Positions 41,520-50,493 of a stretch of DNA of 64,000 nucleotides are shown in pieces. The notes under the pieces were generated by a model. The model made no database searches. It saw nothing but the letters and a program-made list of their open reading frames with translations, and was not told where the DNA came from. Position numbers and translations under genes: made by a program. The first letter of the stretch is position 1. Each line of letters begins with the position of its first letter. The stretch is taken from the NCBI RefSeq assembly GCF_022811525.1, contig NZ_CP063982.1, positions 2,046,001 through 2,110,000 on the forward strand, read 5' to 3'. The DNA comes from Orrella daihaiensis (lineage in GTDB: Bacteria > Pseudomonadota > Gammaproteobacteria > Burkholderiales > Burkholderiaceae_B).

Positions 41520-42245
41520 ATGCCAGCACCCAACCCACAAAAAACCTATGTACTGCTGCACGGTGCCTGGCATGGTGCCTGGTGCTGGCAGCGAGTCACC
41601 CCGATATTGCAAGCCGCGGGGCACAGGGTCTTCACCCCCACTCAAACGGGCTTGGGTGAGCGTAGTCATTTATTGAATGCCAGCGTCAATCTTGAGACCT
41701 TTGCCCAGGACTTAACCAATGTGCTGCTGTGGGAGGATCTGAACGACGTGATTCTAGTGGGTCACAGTTTTGCAGGTAATGCGATTACCGCGGCAGCAGA
41801 CCGTATGCCTGAACGGATTCGTCATCTCGTCTATCTTGATGCGCTGATTCCTGAGTCTGGCAAGAGTGTGTTCTCGTTGTTGCCAGCCGAGGTGGCGCAA
41901 GGCCGACGTGACCTTGCGCAAAGAACTTCCGGCGGGCTGACGATCCCAGTACCTGGCCCAGATAAGCTTGGCGTGTTTGACGAGGCTGATGCTGCGTGGC
42001 TGAAAACCAAGTGCACCCCACACCCGATTGCCACCTACGAGGATGCGCTCACCTTCACAAACCCACCGGGCAATGGCCTGCCCACCACCTATATTGCCGT
42101 GACACCGCATTACGGACCAACCACCGCAAGCCGTGACTACGCCAAGACCAGAGATGATTGGACTTACCTAGAGATCGAGGCTGGCCACGATGCGATGGTG
42201 ACGTCACCGGCGGCATTGAATGAGATTCTTTTGGGAATCGAATAG
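41520..42245 (+). CDS. Alpha/beta-fold hydrolase (esterase-like)
   Basis: A 241-residue enzyme that opens YVLLHGAWHGAWCWQRV with the oxyanion-hole HG, has the nucleophile elbow VGHSFAGNA and the catalytic His in IEAGHDAMVTSPAAL near the C terminus. FTPTQTGLGERSHL is typical of the methylesterase or hydroxynitrile lyase-like group. No signal peptide is seen. It follows the TRAP permease by 21 bases with a GGAG ribosome site and is probably co-transcribed, which hints that it hydrolyses an imported ester; this is inference. Confidence 0.88.
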   Translation: MPAPNPQKTYVLLHGAWHGAWCWQRVTPILQAAGHRVFTPTQTGLGERSHLLNASVNLETFAQDLTNVLLWEDLNDVILVGHSFAGNAITAAADRMPERIRHLVYLDALIPESGKSVFSLLPAEVAQGRRDLAQRTSGGLTIPVPGPDKLGVFDEADAAWLKTKCTPHPIATYEDALTFTNPPGNGLPTTYIAVTPHYGPTTASRDYAKTRDDWTYLEIEAGHDAMVTSPAALNEILLGIE

Positions 42246-42296
42246 GACGGCACAGATAAAAAATCGCTCGCAATAAAACGTCAGGCAGATGCGGGC

Positions 42297-43049
42297 TTAG
42301 AGCTGATCCGCATCTGGATGACACGAGATGAGAAACTGCAACATCTCTGTGCCATCGCGGCCTTGGTAGAACCGTACCATCTTCTCGTTGAAAGCCTGAG
42401 CTTTGCCAGCCGGCACGCTGATAGCATCGATGCCGCTAGACATCAAAACGCCGTTCATCATGAAGCGCGACGTTCTTTTATTGCCATCAAAAAAGAACTG
42501 CTGCAAAGCACCAAACAGAAAAAACGCCAAGGCGCGTTCAAATGGTGGGCAAGCATCCAATTGTTCGACGCCCGCATCAAACACCTGGTTTAACACTGGT
42601 GCGCCCGACGCAGTGGCAATCGGCGTAAACAAGCCGGCTTCACCCAAGCCCACATTGGGTGTGTAGTTGGTTTCTTGGCCTTCGCCACGAAACAGACCCC
42701 ACTCAAGCGCTTCGTTGCGCGCCACGATCCCATTGAGCTCGGTGAACACTGACTTGGAAAGTTTGAACTCGCCGGCCTTGACCAAGGCAAGCAGGCGCTT
42801 GGCGCTTTCAGCAAGGTTTACGATTTGCGCCTGATCGGTCAGCTTGCGTCCGCCTACTGTCACACCATCTAACAGTGTTTTCACTTCCGGAAACGTAAAC
42901 GGATTTCCCTCCAATACCCCTGCATCCCACACAAACTCTGGCAACATTTTGTGAAACCGAAAGCAGACACGCTCCGTAGAATGCACAGGCACATGCCCCG
43001 GCACTAGTGACCGGTCCCACCTAAATCCAAGGGCGTCAAACAGCGACAT
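42297..43049 (-). CDS. Fic-fold protein with degenerate active site (catalytic His replaced by Gln)
   Basis: A 250-residue soluble protein. Near the N terminus VLEGNPFTFPEVKTLL is the inhibitory-helix region seen in Fic proteins of the EGN class, with the Glu kept but the preceding Ser/Thr lost. The active-site loop reads QFFFDGNKRTSRF at residues 184-196, where the canonical form is HPFxDGNKRTxR; thus the anion-hole DGNKR and Arg are intact but residue 184 is Gln (CAG at 42500-42498) in place of the catalytic His. AMP transfer is therefore doubtful. No antitoxin-like gene adjoins it. It stands alone, convergent with the hydrolase gene. Confidence 0.85.
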   Translation of the reverse strand: MSLFDALGFRWDRSLVPGHVPVHSTERVCFRFHKMLPEFVWDAGVLEGNPFTFPEVKTLLDGVTVGGRKLTDQAQIVNLAESAKRLLALVKAGEFKLSKSVFTELNGIVARNEALEWGLFRGEGQETNYTPNVGLGEAGLFTPIATASGAPVLNQVFDAGVEQLDACPPFERALAFFLFGALQQFFFDGNKRTSRFMMNGVLMSSGIDAISVPAGKAQAFNEKMVRFYQGRDGTEMLQFLISCHPDADQL

Positions 43050-43471
43050 CGAATTTCACCTAAGTTAGCAATACTCTAATGATACCGGGATGTGAAACAT
43101 TCCAAGAATTTCCTGGCAGAGTCACCCCACTTGGACATTTTTAAACCCCTGAATTCCGCTCGATTGATCTTTTTCAGAGCGAGTCTCTGTTTACGATCGA
43201 CCCCTGCATTGCGACGCTTGGTTCATCAAAGTCTGAACATAACTTTTAAACCTCAAGCTCATTTAAAATTTCGTTTAATAAAGCATTACTTAGTAACTCT
43301 GATGCTCCATGTTAAGGTTTTATGTAGCTTGCATCGTATGTACTGTTTTGGTGCAAGCCCTCAATCAAGCTTGGGTTCATCACCCAAGCTTGTCAAACCG
43401 TCCAACGTAAGCGTGTGACAGCAGTGCACGGCAGCAACATTGGCCTGTACGACACGACCAAGGAGGATCGC
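43050..43471. other. Intergenic region and leader before the BCCT transporter
   Basis: 422 AT-rich bases between the Fic-like gene (minus) and the BCCT gene (plus). The distal half contains two hairpins (43327-43392, separate entry). No small ORF with a good ribosome site was seen. The frame of the transporter is open from a GTG at 43415, but the strong AGGAGG at 43461 points to the later start. Confidence 0.5.
43327..43392 (+). promoter_or_regulatory. Two stem-loops in the BCCT leader
   Basis: Hairpin 1 pairs GCTTGCA (43327-43333) with TGCAAGC (43352-43358). Hairpin 2 is an 11-bp perfect inverted repeat, CAAGCTTGGGT (43366-43376) with ACCCAAGCTTG (43382-43392), and a 5-base loop. CAAGC occurs in both, so alternative pairing between them is possible. 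No T-run follows, so this is not a terminator. It ends 79 bases before the transporter start. It may be an operator or a regulatory RNA leader. Confidence 0.5.
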
Positions 43472-45124
43472 GTGAGCGACAATACAACCGACAAAAACTC
43501 TGACTATATGAAACCTGATGGTGAGGTCAATCCAATCGACACCGACTATACGATCGGACAAGACAACATCGTCATGAACGTTGGCCCATTTGGGCTCGAT
43601 ATCCACAACCGCGTCTTTGGTGTCTCAGCACTGCTCATCATTGCCTTTGTGCTTTTGACCATGACGTTTCAGGATCAGGCCGAGCCTCTTTTCGGTGATC
43701 TGCGTGGCTGGCTGACATCAAACCTCGACTGGTTCTTCATCACCGCTGGCAATATATTTGTTCTGGTCTGCCTGGTGATTGCATTTTCTCCGCTGGGCCG
43801 GGTGCGCATCGGTGGCACCCAGGCCAAGCCAGACTATTCGTATTTGGGCTGGTTCTCAATGCTATTTGCCGCGGGCATGGGTATTGGCTTGATGTTTTAC
43901 GGGGTATCTGAGCCACTGTCGCACTTCAGCAGTTCGGTCGGCGGCATTGCTACAGAAAACGGTATTCGCACAGACTGGGCACCTTTGGGAGCAGCAGCCG
44001 GTGACAACGCCGCTGCCACCCAATTGGCCATGGCAGCGACCATCTATCACTGGGGTCTGCACCCCTGGGCGATCTATGCCGTGCTGGCATTGGGCCTGGC
44101 GATTTTTTCCTTTAACAAAGGCTTGCCGCTGACCATCCGCTCGGTCTTCTACCCAATTCTGGGAGAACGTATCTGGGGATGGCCGGGCCACGTGGTGGAT
44201 ATTCTGGCAGTGATGGCCACGATGTTCGGTCTGGCTACCTCATTGGGCCTGGGCTCATCGCAAGCCGCAGCCGGTCTGCACTTTCTGTTTGATGTGCCGC
44301 TAGGCGACACCACCCAGATACTGCTAGTGATTGGCATCACCGCGATTGCGATGGCTTCGGTGCTCGCGGGCCTGGAGGCCGGTGTCAAGCGCCTATCCGA
44401 GATCAACATGGTGTTGGCGGTGGTACTACTGTTATTTGTGCTGGTGGTGGGCCCGACGCTTGCCATTGTGACCGGCTTCTTTCAGAACCTCTGGTCGTAC
44501 CTAGAATACCTGCCAGCTCTTGGCAATCCAATGGGCCGGGAGGACACCAATTTCTCGCAGGGGTGGACCGCCTTCTACTGGGCCTGGTGGATCTCCTGGT
44601 CACCCTTTGTCGGCATGTTTATCGCGCGGGTCTCACGTGGTCGCTCGGTGCGTGAGTTCATCATTTCAGTGCTCATTGTGCCATCGCTGGCCTGCGTCCT
44701 GTGGATGACGGTGTTTGGCAACACCGCAATTTCACAAGTCGTTAACCAAGGTTATCTGGCAGTCACCGAAGGTGAGTTGCCCTTGCAGATCTTTCTCATG
44801 CTCGAAGGCCTACCGTTACATTCAATCACCTCGTTTGTGGCCATCATCTTGGTCGTGGTGTTCTTTGTGACTTCATCGGACTCTGGGTCACTGGTCATTG
44901 ACGTGATTTCCTCTGGCGGTAAAGTGGAGTCACCCGCACCGCAACGAGTGTTCTGGTGCACGTTCGAGGGCTTGGTAGCCATTGCTTTGATTCTGGGTGG
45001 TGGTTTGGTGGCCCTCCAAGCCATGGCTGTCTCAACCGGGTTTCCGTTTGCGATCGTGCTCTTGATTGCCACCGCCTCACTAATCAAGGGCTTGATCAGT
45101 GAACCCAAAATCGGCAAAGGATAA
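43472..45124 (+). CDS. BCCT family transporter (betaine/carnitine/choline type)
   Basis: A sodium- or proton-coupled carrier for quaternary amines. From the GTG at 43472, with AGGAGG five bases upstream, it has 550 residues. A hydrophilic head of about 55 residues precedes 12 membrane spans. Family landmarks are WFSMLFAAGMGIGLMFYGVSEPL, ATIYHWGLHPWAIYAVLALGLA, the Trp-rich substrate segment FYWAWWISWSPFVGMFIARVSRGR and FVTSSDSGSLVIDVIS. The long C-terminal osmosensing tail of BetP-type proteins is absent. Six bases downstream begins a cNMP/CBS/DUF294 gene, so the two should be co-translated. Confidence 0.93.
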   Translation: MSDNTTDKNSDYMKPDGEVNPIDTDYTIGQDNIVMNVGPFGLDIHNRVFGVSALLIIAFVLLTMTFQDQAEPLFGDLRGWLTSNLDWFFITAGNIFVLVCLVIAFSPLGRVRIGGTQAKPDYSYLGWFSMLFAAGMGIGLMFYGVSEPLSHFSSSVGGIATENGIRTDWAPLGAAAGDNAAATQLAMAATIYHWGLHPWAIYAVLALGLAIFSFNKGLPLTIRSVFYPILGERIWGWPGHVVDILAVMATMFGLATSLGLGSSQAAAGLHFLFDVPLGDTTQILLVIGITAIAMASVLAGLEAGVKRLSEINMVLAVVLLLFVLVVGPTLAIVTGFFQNLWSYLEYLPALGNPMGREDTNFSQGWTAFYWAWWISWSPFVGMFIARVSRGRSVREFIISVLIVPSLACVLWMTVFGNTAISQVVNQGYLAVTEGELPLQIFLMLEGLPLHSITSFVAIILVVVFFVTSSDSGSLVIDVISSGGKVESPAPQRVFWCTFEGLVAIALILGGGLVALQAMAVSTGFPFAIVLLIATASLIKGLISEPKIGKG

Positions 45125-45130
45125 AGGCTA

Positions 45131-46990
45131 ATGGAAAGCGAACAACTTGAGGTACTCGACTTCTTGCAGCGACACCTGCCGTTTACGGCATTGCCCGAAG
45201 ATACGCTGCACGAGGTGGCGCGTGCCATTGATGTTCGCTATTTCAAGGCCGACTCCTCCATACTCACGTTCGGTGAGCCAGCGCACAACTGGTTCATCGT
45301 TCGAAGTGGCGCCGTCGAGATCTTCCGCCGGGACGGTACGCTCTACAACCGCTTAACCGAAGGTGGTCATTTCGGCGAAGCAGGTTTGCTACAACAACGG
45401 CGTCAAGTTCGCTTCCCAGCCCATGCGCTTGAAGACACACTGCTCTATGTCCTGCCGGGCGAGATGTTTATCGATCTGTTTGAACAGCATGAGGCCTTTG
45501 CTGATTTGGTTGAAGTCGAGGATCACTCGAGGCTGCGCACGGTAGTCTCCAAAAGTGAGCAAGCCAATGAATTGATGTCAGCATCAGTTGAAAGCCTGTT
45601 GGTGCGGGGAGCTGTGATCGCAGACCCGACTCTGTCGGTCTCAGCAGCTGCCGCTCGCATGACGGAAGAAGGCGTGTCTTCACTGTTGATCATTGAAGCT
45701 GACGCTCCAGTTGGCATTATCACAGACCGTGACATCCGCACCCGAGCGGTGGCACATAGCATGGCACTTGACAAGCCTGTTCGCGAAATCATGACTGAAC
45801 AGCTTGTGACCGTACGTCATGACCACTTAGCGTTTGAAGCCATGAACATCATGATGCGCAATAACGTCCACCATCTGCCGGTACTCAAACACCAGCAAGC
45901 CATCGGCGTGCTGTCCTTGTCTGACATCATTCGCTACGAATCGCGCAATAGTCTCTTTGTGGTGGGTCGCATCTTCCATCAGCAAAACGTTGATGACCTC
46001 GCGGCCTTGACTGAAGAAGTGCAAGCAAGCTTCGTACGCATGGTCAGAGAAGACTTCAGCGCAAAAATTATCGGCAGTGCCATGGCAGCGATCGGACGAA
46101 GCTTTAAACAACGGCTGCTAGAGCTTGGCGAAGCCGAACTAGGCCCACCCCCGATTCCGTATTGTTTTCTGGCGCTCGGCAGCATGGCCAGGCAAGAGCA
46201 ACTGATTGTCACCGACCAGGATAACGCCATGATTCTGGACAACCGATTTGACCCGGTCAGACATGATGCATACTTTGCTGCATTAGCAAAGTTTGTCAGC
46301 GATGGCTTGGCGCGTTGTGGCTACCCCTATTGCACAGGTGAGGTGATGGCAACCAACCCTAAGTGGCGCCAGCCCCTGTCGGTCTGGCAGGGTTACTTTA
46401 AAACCTGGATTGAGTCGCCCACTGCCGCCTCGTTATTGGACAGCAGTATCTTTTTTGACCTCGACGGCGTGCATGGTCGTACCGAGTTCGCCGAAACCTT
46501 GCGGGTGCTGATTGCTAAAACGGCCAAAGGTAATTCCCGGTTTCTGGCAAGCATGGCCAGAAACGCTCTGCAGCGCACGCCCCCAATCGGGTTCTTTAAA
46601 GAATTTGTTGTCGAGCCTGATGGTCGTCACACCCGTGCCATTAATCTCAAGCGTCGCGGTACGGCGCCGCTGACCGACCTCATCCGGGTGCATGCTCTAG
46701 CGATCGGCTCACGTAGCCGCAACTCATTTGATCGGGTCGCTGACATCATTAAAGCCGGTATCTTGCCTAACGGTCGCGGCCAAGATCTGCATGATGCGCT
46801 CGAATTCATCTCCATGGCGCGCGCACGCAATCACGCCAATGAAATCACCTCAGGCCAGCAAGCTGACAACAGCATCGAGCCAGACATGCTGTCGGACTTT
46901 GAGCGTAAAAGTCTACGCGATGCATTCCTGATTTTGGGTAACGCCCAGAAGTTTCTTAAATTCCGCTACCAGCCTGGCCGGCTGAATTAA
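45131..46990 (+). CDS. cNMP-binding/CBS/DUF294 nucleotidyltransferase-like signalling protein
   Basis: A cytoplasmic 619-residue protein with three parts in order. Residues about 15-135 are a cyclic-nucleotide-binding fold (FGEPAHNWFIVRSGAVEIF, GGHFGEAGLL). Residues about 160-280 are a CBS pair (VSAAAARMTEEGVSSLLIIE, GIITDRDIRTRAVA, MNIMMRNNVHHLPVL). The rest is the DUF294 nucleotidyltransferase-like domain with LALGSMARQEQLIVTDQDNAMI (Gly-Ser and the Asp pair of the NTase fold) plus its C-terminal helical domain. Such proteins usually accompany Na+/acetate-type symporters and a DEDDh exonuclease; here the symporter is a BCCT carrier. It likely senses nucleotides and tunes transport. Confidence 0.9.
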   Translation: MESEQLEVLDFLQRHLPFTALPEDTLHEVARAIDVRYFKADSSILTFGEPAHNWFIVRSGAVEIFRRDGTLYNRLTEGGHFGEAGLLQQRRQVRFPAHALEDTLLYVLPGEMFIDLFEQHEAFADLVEVEDHSRLRTVVSKSEQANELMSASVESLLVRGAVIADPTLSVSAAAARMTEEGVSSLLIIEADAPVGIITDRDIRTRAVAHSMALDKPVREIMTEQLVTVRHDHLAFEAMNIMMRNNVHHLPVLKHQQAIGVLSLSDIIRYESRNSLFVVGRIFHQQNVDDLAALTEEVQASFVRMVREDFSAKIIGSAMAAIGRSFKQRLLELGEAELGPPPIPYCFLALGSMARQEQLIVTDQDNAMILDNRFDPVRHDAYFAALAKFVSDGLARCGYPYCTGEVMATNPKWRQPLSVWQGYFKTWIESPTAASLLDSSIFFDLDGVHGRTEFAETLRVLIAKTAKGNSRFLASMARNALQRTPPIGFFKEFVVEPDGRHTRAINLKRRGTAPLTDLIRVHALAIGSRSRNSFDRVADIIKAGILPNGRGQDLHDALEFISMARARNHANEITSGQQADNSIEPDMLSDFERKSLRDAFLILGNAQKFLKFRYQPGRLN

Positions 46991-47001
46991 AGGAGAAGTC
47001 T

Positions 47002-47763
47002 GTGCTGCATGGCGGCCTGCTGCGATTGCCCACTGACAACCGGATTCCTGCCCAGGGCGCATGCGACTGGCGCGGACGATTTGCAGTGCTGGCGCAACAG
47101 ACCAAGGATGAGCGGCTAAAGGCTTACTATGCAGCTGGCATGCCAGCAGGCAATACGCCACTGAAAAACGTACCACTGATGGCCATGGACGTAGAAACTA
47201 CCGGACTAAACCCCGCCAAAGACGGTATCGTCAGCGTGGGCATATTACCAATGTCAATTGACCGCATTCAGTCAAGCGCTTCACGCCACTGGATTGTGCA
47301 GCCGCATGTACCACTGGCCGATGAATCAGTGACCATTCACGGCATTACCCACTCGCAAGTAGCTGATGCACCCGAACTGGCTGATATTCTGGGTGACTTG
47401 CTTCACGCCATTGCTGGCCATGTCCTGGTTGTTCATTGCCGTGCTATTGAGCGCCAGTTTCTAAACAATGCGCTAACCCGTTTGATCCATGAGCCTATCG
47501 AAATTCCGATGATTGACACCATGGAACTCGAAGCCCGTCTGCATCGCAATCAACCACCACCAAGCTGGTGGGATCGCGTTGTCCGTAAAAAACAATACAG
47601 ACCCGTATCGATTCGCTTAGCCGACAGCCGCAAGCGCTATGGCTTGCCTTTTTACAAACCTCACCACGCATTGACAGACGCACTGGCCACCGCAGAACTG
47701 CTGCAAGCGCAAGTTGCACATCGTTACAGTCCCGAGACGCCACTTGATGACCTGTGGTGCTAA
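47002..47763 (+). CDS. DEDDh 3'-5' exonuclease (DnaQ-like)
   Basis: A 253-residue nuclease of the DnaQ fold. Exo I is MAMDVETTGLNPAKDGIVSVG (Asp and Glu), Exo II HVLVVHCRAIERQFLNNAL lacks a perfectly placed Asp by eye, and Exo III is KPHHALTDALATAEL (His and Asp). The N-terminal 55 residues precede the catalytic domain and are helical. It starts at GTG 47002 with AAAGGAGA just upstream and lies 11 bases after the DUF294 gene. The DUF294-exonuclease pairing is common next to solute:sodium symporters; why a nuclease belongs there is unresolved. Confidence 0.88.
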   Translation: MLHGGLLRLPTDNRIPAQGACDWRGRFAVLAQQTKDERLKAYYAAGMPAGNTPLKNVPLMAMDVETTGLNPAKDGIVSVGILPMSIDRIQSSASRHWIVQPHVPLADESVTIHGITHSQVADAPELADILGDLLHAIAGHVLVVHCRAIERQFLNNALTRLIHEPIEIPMIDTMELEARLHRNQPPPSWWDRVVRKKQYRPVSIRLADSRKRYGLPFYKPHHALTDALATAELLQAQVAHRYSPETPLDDLWC

Positions 47764-47800
47764 GATGCCTGCCTCTTTGGCAATCAATTAAGACACTCTC

Positions 47801-48733
47801 TTGAAACGCGACATCTTTGGCATCCATTTAGCGGCTTTCCTGTTTGGCATGACGGGCATCTTAGGTACGCTCATCGATGCCGATAGCAACGTCATTACCT
47901 TTGGCCGAGCCGTGTTCGCGGTGCTGGCGTTGACAATCATCCCGCCCTTGCTAACCAAGCTTGGCACCGAGCCGACAGCTAGCACACAAAACAGCGCACC
48001 CTTGACCACTCAGCTTGGCTGGCGTTATCTAACATCTGGCGTTTTGCTGGCGATTCACTGGGTGACGTTTTTTGTGTCGGTCAAGACCGGTGGAGTAGCC
48101 ATCGCCACCCTAGGCTTTAGCAGCTTTGCAGCCTTCATCACGCTGATCGAATGGATCATTATTCGAATCTTCGCCGGCAGTGGCATTGCAATTAGCCGTT
48201 CAGACTGGTTGCGAACTCTGGTGGTGACAGTCGGCTTGGCACTCATTACGCCCACACTTGAGCTAGCCGACGAGGTCACCTACGGCTTTATCATGGGCCT
48301 GATTTCCGGACTGTCGTTTGCGGCCATGGCAGTGTTTAACAGCAGACTTCTGGCAAGTGTCAATCCAATTCGGGTGGCGCGTAACCAGAATGTAGTTGTG
48401 GCCGTTGTCATGGCCGCATTTGCTGTGCCGACGTTAGCCACAGTCTCGATCACTAGCTGGCTCTGGCTTGTCGTGTTAGGTGTGTTTTGTACGGGACTGT
48501 CACATGCTTTATTTGTCTCAAGTTTAAAGAAGCTGCGGGTCAATGTGGCGGGATTGGTGATTGCACTTGAACCGGTATACGCCATCGTTGCAGCATGGCT
48601 ACTGTTCGCTGAAGTACCCACGACGCGTACGATAGCAGGTGGATTGATTATTATCGGCGCGATGGTTGGTGTCAGTTACAGCAAGGCTCGCGCAACAGAA
48701 AAGCCGGTACCACAACAAACATCACCACTATAG
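47801..48733 (+). CDS. EamA/DMT family transporter
   Basis: A 310-residue membrane protein with ten spans in two EamA repeats: IHLAAFLFGMTGILGTLID to the Glu in TLIEWIIIRIF, and FIMGLISGLSFAAMAVFNSRLL to VIALEPVYAIVAAWLLFAEVPT, the latter being the diagnostic EP.xA....E motif. The start appears to be TTG at 47801 with no strong ribosome site. It is likely an exporter of metabolites or amino acids. It follows the exonuclease by 37 bases on the same strand. Confidence 0.87.
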   Translation: MKRDIFGIHLAAFLFGMTGILGTLIDADSNVITFGRAVFAVLALTIIPPLLTKLGTEPTASTQNSAPLTTQLGWRYLTSGVLLAIHWVTFFVSVKTGGVAIATLGFSSFAAFITLIEWIIIRIFAGSGIAISRSDWLRTLVVTVGLALITPTLELADEVTYGFIMGLISGLSFAAMAVFNSRLLASVNPIRVARNQNVVVAVVMAAFAVPTLATVSITSWLWLVVLGVFCTGLSHALFVSSLKKLRVNVAGLVIALEPVYAIVAAWLLFAEVPTTRTIAGGLIIIGAMVGVSYSKARATEKPVPQQTSPL

Positions 48734-48746
48734 ACAAGGGGTAGCC

Positions 48747-49442
48747 ATGCAATCTCTCGGGCGAGACTTCCGGGCGCTAGTGATCGGTGCTCATGGCACG
48801 ATCGGTACCGCATTGGCTGAACAACTGCGCGCCGACCCGAATTGCGCACATGTCGCAACCATCTCGCGCGCCACCCACCCTTATTTCGCTCTTGAATCTG
48901 AAACCGGGATTGAGCAGGCCGCTACAGAGATCGCTGGCGAAGGACCGTTTGCGTTGATTATTGACGCCACCGGCGCACTGACCATTGATGGCAATGGCCC
49001 AGAGAAACACCTTGGTGCCTTAAACGCCGAGCGGCTCGCACGTGCATTTGAAGTCAATGCGATTGGCCCGGCTTTAATCATCAAGCACTTCTCGTCACTG
49101 CTGACCAAAGACCGTTCGATTTTTGCCAAACTGTCTGCCCGAGTCGGCAGCATCAGCGATAATCATAAGGGCGGCTGGTATGGCTATCGAGCAGCGAAGG
49201 CAGCAGTCAATATGCTTTTGCAGACTGCCGCCATTGAACTGCAGCGCCGACGTCCTGACACCATAGTAGTTGCATTACAACCCGGCACTGTGCAATCACC
49301 GCTGTCTGCACCGTTCTCTCGAGGGCATGATACGGTCTCACCCGAAGAGTCGGCTGTCGGCTTGCTCCAAGCCATGGACGAACTTCAGATCAAATCAGGG
49401 GCACAATTCGTAGACTACAAGGGTCAACCGATACCCTGGTGA
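48747..49442 (+). CDS. Short-chain dehydrogenase-like protein
   Basis: A 231-residue SDR starting at ATG 48747 with AAGGGG upstream. ALVIGAHGTIGTALAEQL is the cofactor loop, LIIDATGALTIDG replaces NNAG, and KLSARVGSISDNHKGGWYGYRAAKAAVNML holds the catalytic Ser, Tyr and Lys. VVALQPGTVQSPLSAPF follows. This resembles C-factor/CsgA-type SDRs. The gene starts 13 bases after the EamA gene. The substrate is not indicated. Confidence 0.88.
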   Translation: MQSLGRDFRALVIGAHGTIGTALAEQLRADPNCAHVATISRATHPYFALESETGIEQAATEIAGEGPFALIIDATGALTIDGNGPEKHLGALNAERLARAFEVNAIGPALIIKHFSSLLTKDRSIFAKLSARVGSISDNHKGGWYGYRAAKAAVNMLLQTAAIELQRRRPDTIVVALQPGTVQSPLSAPFSRGHDTVSPEESAVGLLQAMDELQIKSGAQFVDYKGQPIPW

Positions 49443-49489
49443 GGTATCAAGATGGTTAAGCGGCTGATTCGGTTTCGGCTTCTTTTTTC

Positions 49490-49918
49490 CTACAGCGTGT
49501 CTTTGACAAAGTGCTTGTAGACCCGATCATGCAACAACATACCGCCAAGCATGGCGGCCACAAAAACAAATGCCTTGCCATAGCCTGCACCCAAGGCCAC
49601 TAGCGCCGGTCCGGGACAGAACCCTGCAATTGCCCAGCCCGCACCAAAAACAAAACCACCGATAACCAAAGAACGGTTAACAGTTTTAGTGCCAGGCAGG
49701 TGCAAGGGCTCATGAAATGCTGTTTGCCCCTGTTTCTCTATGAAACGGAACCCGACAAATGCGACCGGGATGGCGCCAAGCATCACAAAAGCCAGGCTAG
49801 GATCCCAATTGCCCGCAATATCCAGAAAGTTAATCACCTTAGCCGGATTACTCATACCCGAGATGATCAAGCCGATGCCAAATACCAAGCCAGAGATGAA
49901 GACAAGTAATGTCTGCAT
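49490..49918 (-). CDS. YeeE/YedE family membrane protein, second half-unit
   Basis: A 142-residue membrane protein with four or five spans. It carries LVFGIGLIISGMSNPAKVINFLDI and the conserved IAGFCPGPALVALGAGYG. These are the motifs of the PmpB-like half of two-gene YeeE/YedE (DUF395) systems. Full-length YeeE imports thiosulfate through conserved Cys residues; here the single Cys in GFCPGPA is retained. It follows its partner by three bases. Confidence 0.88.
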   Translation of the reverse strand: MQTLLVFISGLVFGIGLIISGMSNPAKVINFLDIAGNWDPSLAFVMLGAIPVAFVGFRFIEKQGQTAFHEPLHLPGTKTVNRSLVIGGFVFGAGWAIAGFCPGPALVALGAGYGKAFVFVAAMLGGMLLHDRVYKHFVKDTL

Positions 49919-49921
49919 GGT

Positions 49922-50365
49922 CTAGGCTCCCAGAACATGAAACACGATGTAAGCCGTCACAAAACCACTGGCCATAAAACTGAAAGTCGCAGCAATCGAG
50001 CGCACTGAGAGGCGACCCAAGCCACAGACCGCATGACCGCTCGTGCAACCTGAGCCCATGCGCGTACCAAATCCAACCAATAGCCCTGCCAGAATGACTA
50101 AGCCATAGCTGGTGTCAATTTGCGACGTTGGCATCACCGCAAATAAGCCATAGATGGCACTTGAAAGTATCAACCCCAAAACGAAAGCGATACGCCAGCT
50201 GAAATGTCCCTGCGGTGTATTGCCAAATTGCATGAGCGAGCCGATCACTCCACTAATACCTGCAATGCGCCCCTTGAAATACATCAGCATCACGGTCGCT
50301 AACCCAATTAATAAGCCGCCTGCCAGAGATAGCCAAGGCGTGAAATTCGCCCAATCGATTGTCAT
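49922..50365 (-). CDS. YeeE/YedE family membrane protein, first half-unit
   Basis: A 147-residue membrane protein with about four spans. The signature GFGTRMGSGCTSGHAVCGLGRLS, given in part here, includes two Cys of the sulfur-handling pathway (GCTSGHAVCG), as in PmpA-like proteins. FKGRIAGISGVIGSL is also typical. With the next gene it forms a split transporter for thiosulfate or another reduced sulfur compound; the exact substrate is inferred. No sulfur-responsive regulator gene adjoins it. Confidence 0.9.
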   Translation of the reverse strand: MTIDWANFTPWLSLAGGLLIGLATVMLMYFKGRIAGISGVIGSLMQFGNTPQGHFSWRIAFVLGLILSSAIYGLFAVMPTSQIDTSYGLVILAGLLVGFGTRMGSGCTSGHAVCGLGRLSVRSIAATFSFMASGFVTAYIVFHVLGA

Positions 50366-50493
50366 TTCGTCTCCATAAACGATCGTTGCTGATACACAGT
50401 CAATAGTGTGACATGAATTTGATTTCGGTCAATCCATATCCGAGGACATATGAACAAAGGGAGCGACGGGCTGTGAGACTAACCCGGTCACGC

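Noticed and set aside
40880..41659. A 259-codon plus-strand frame overlapping the TRAP permease end
   Set aside because: It lies in another frame of a clear DctM gene; the repeat region has few stops in any frame, and the product has no family pattern.
49443..49489. Possible terminator between the convergent SDR and YeeE genes (AAGC...GCTT then CTTTTTT)
   Set aside because: Only four bases pair cleanly; the hairpin is too weak to call.
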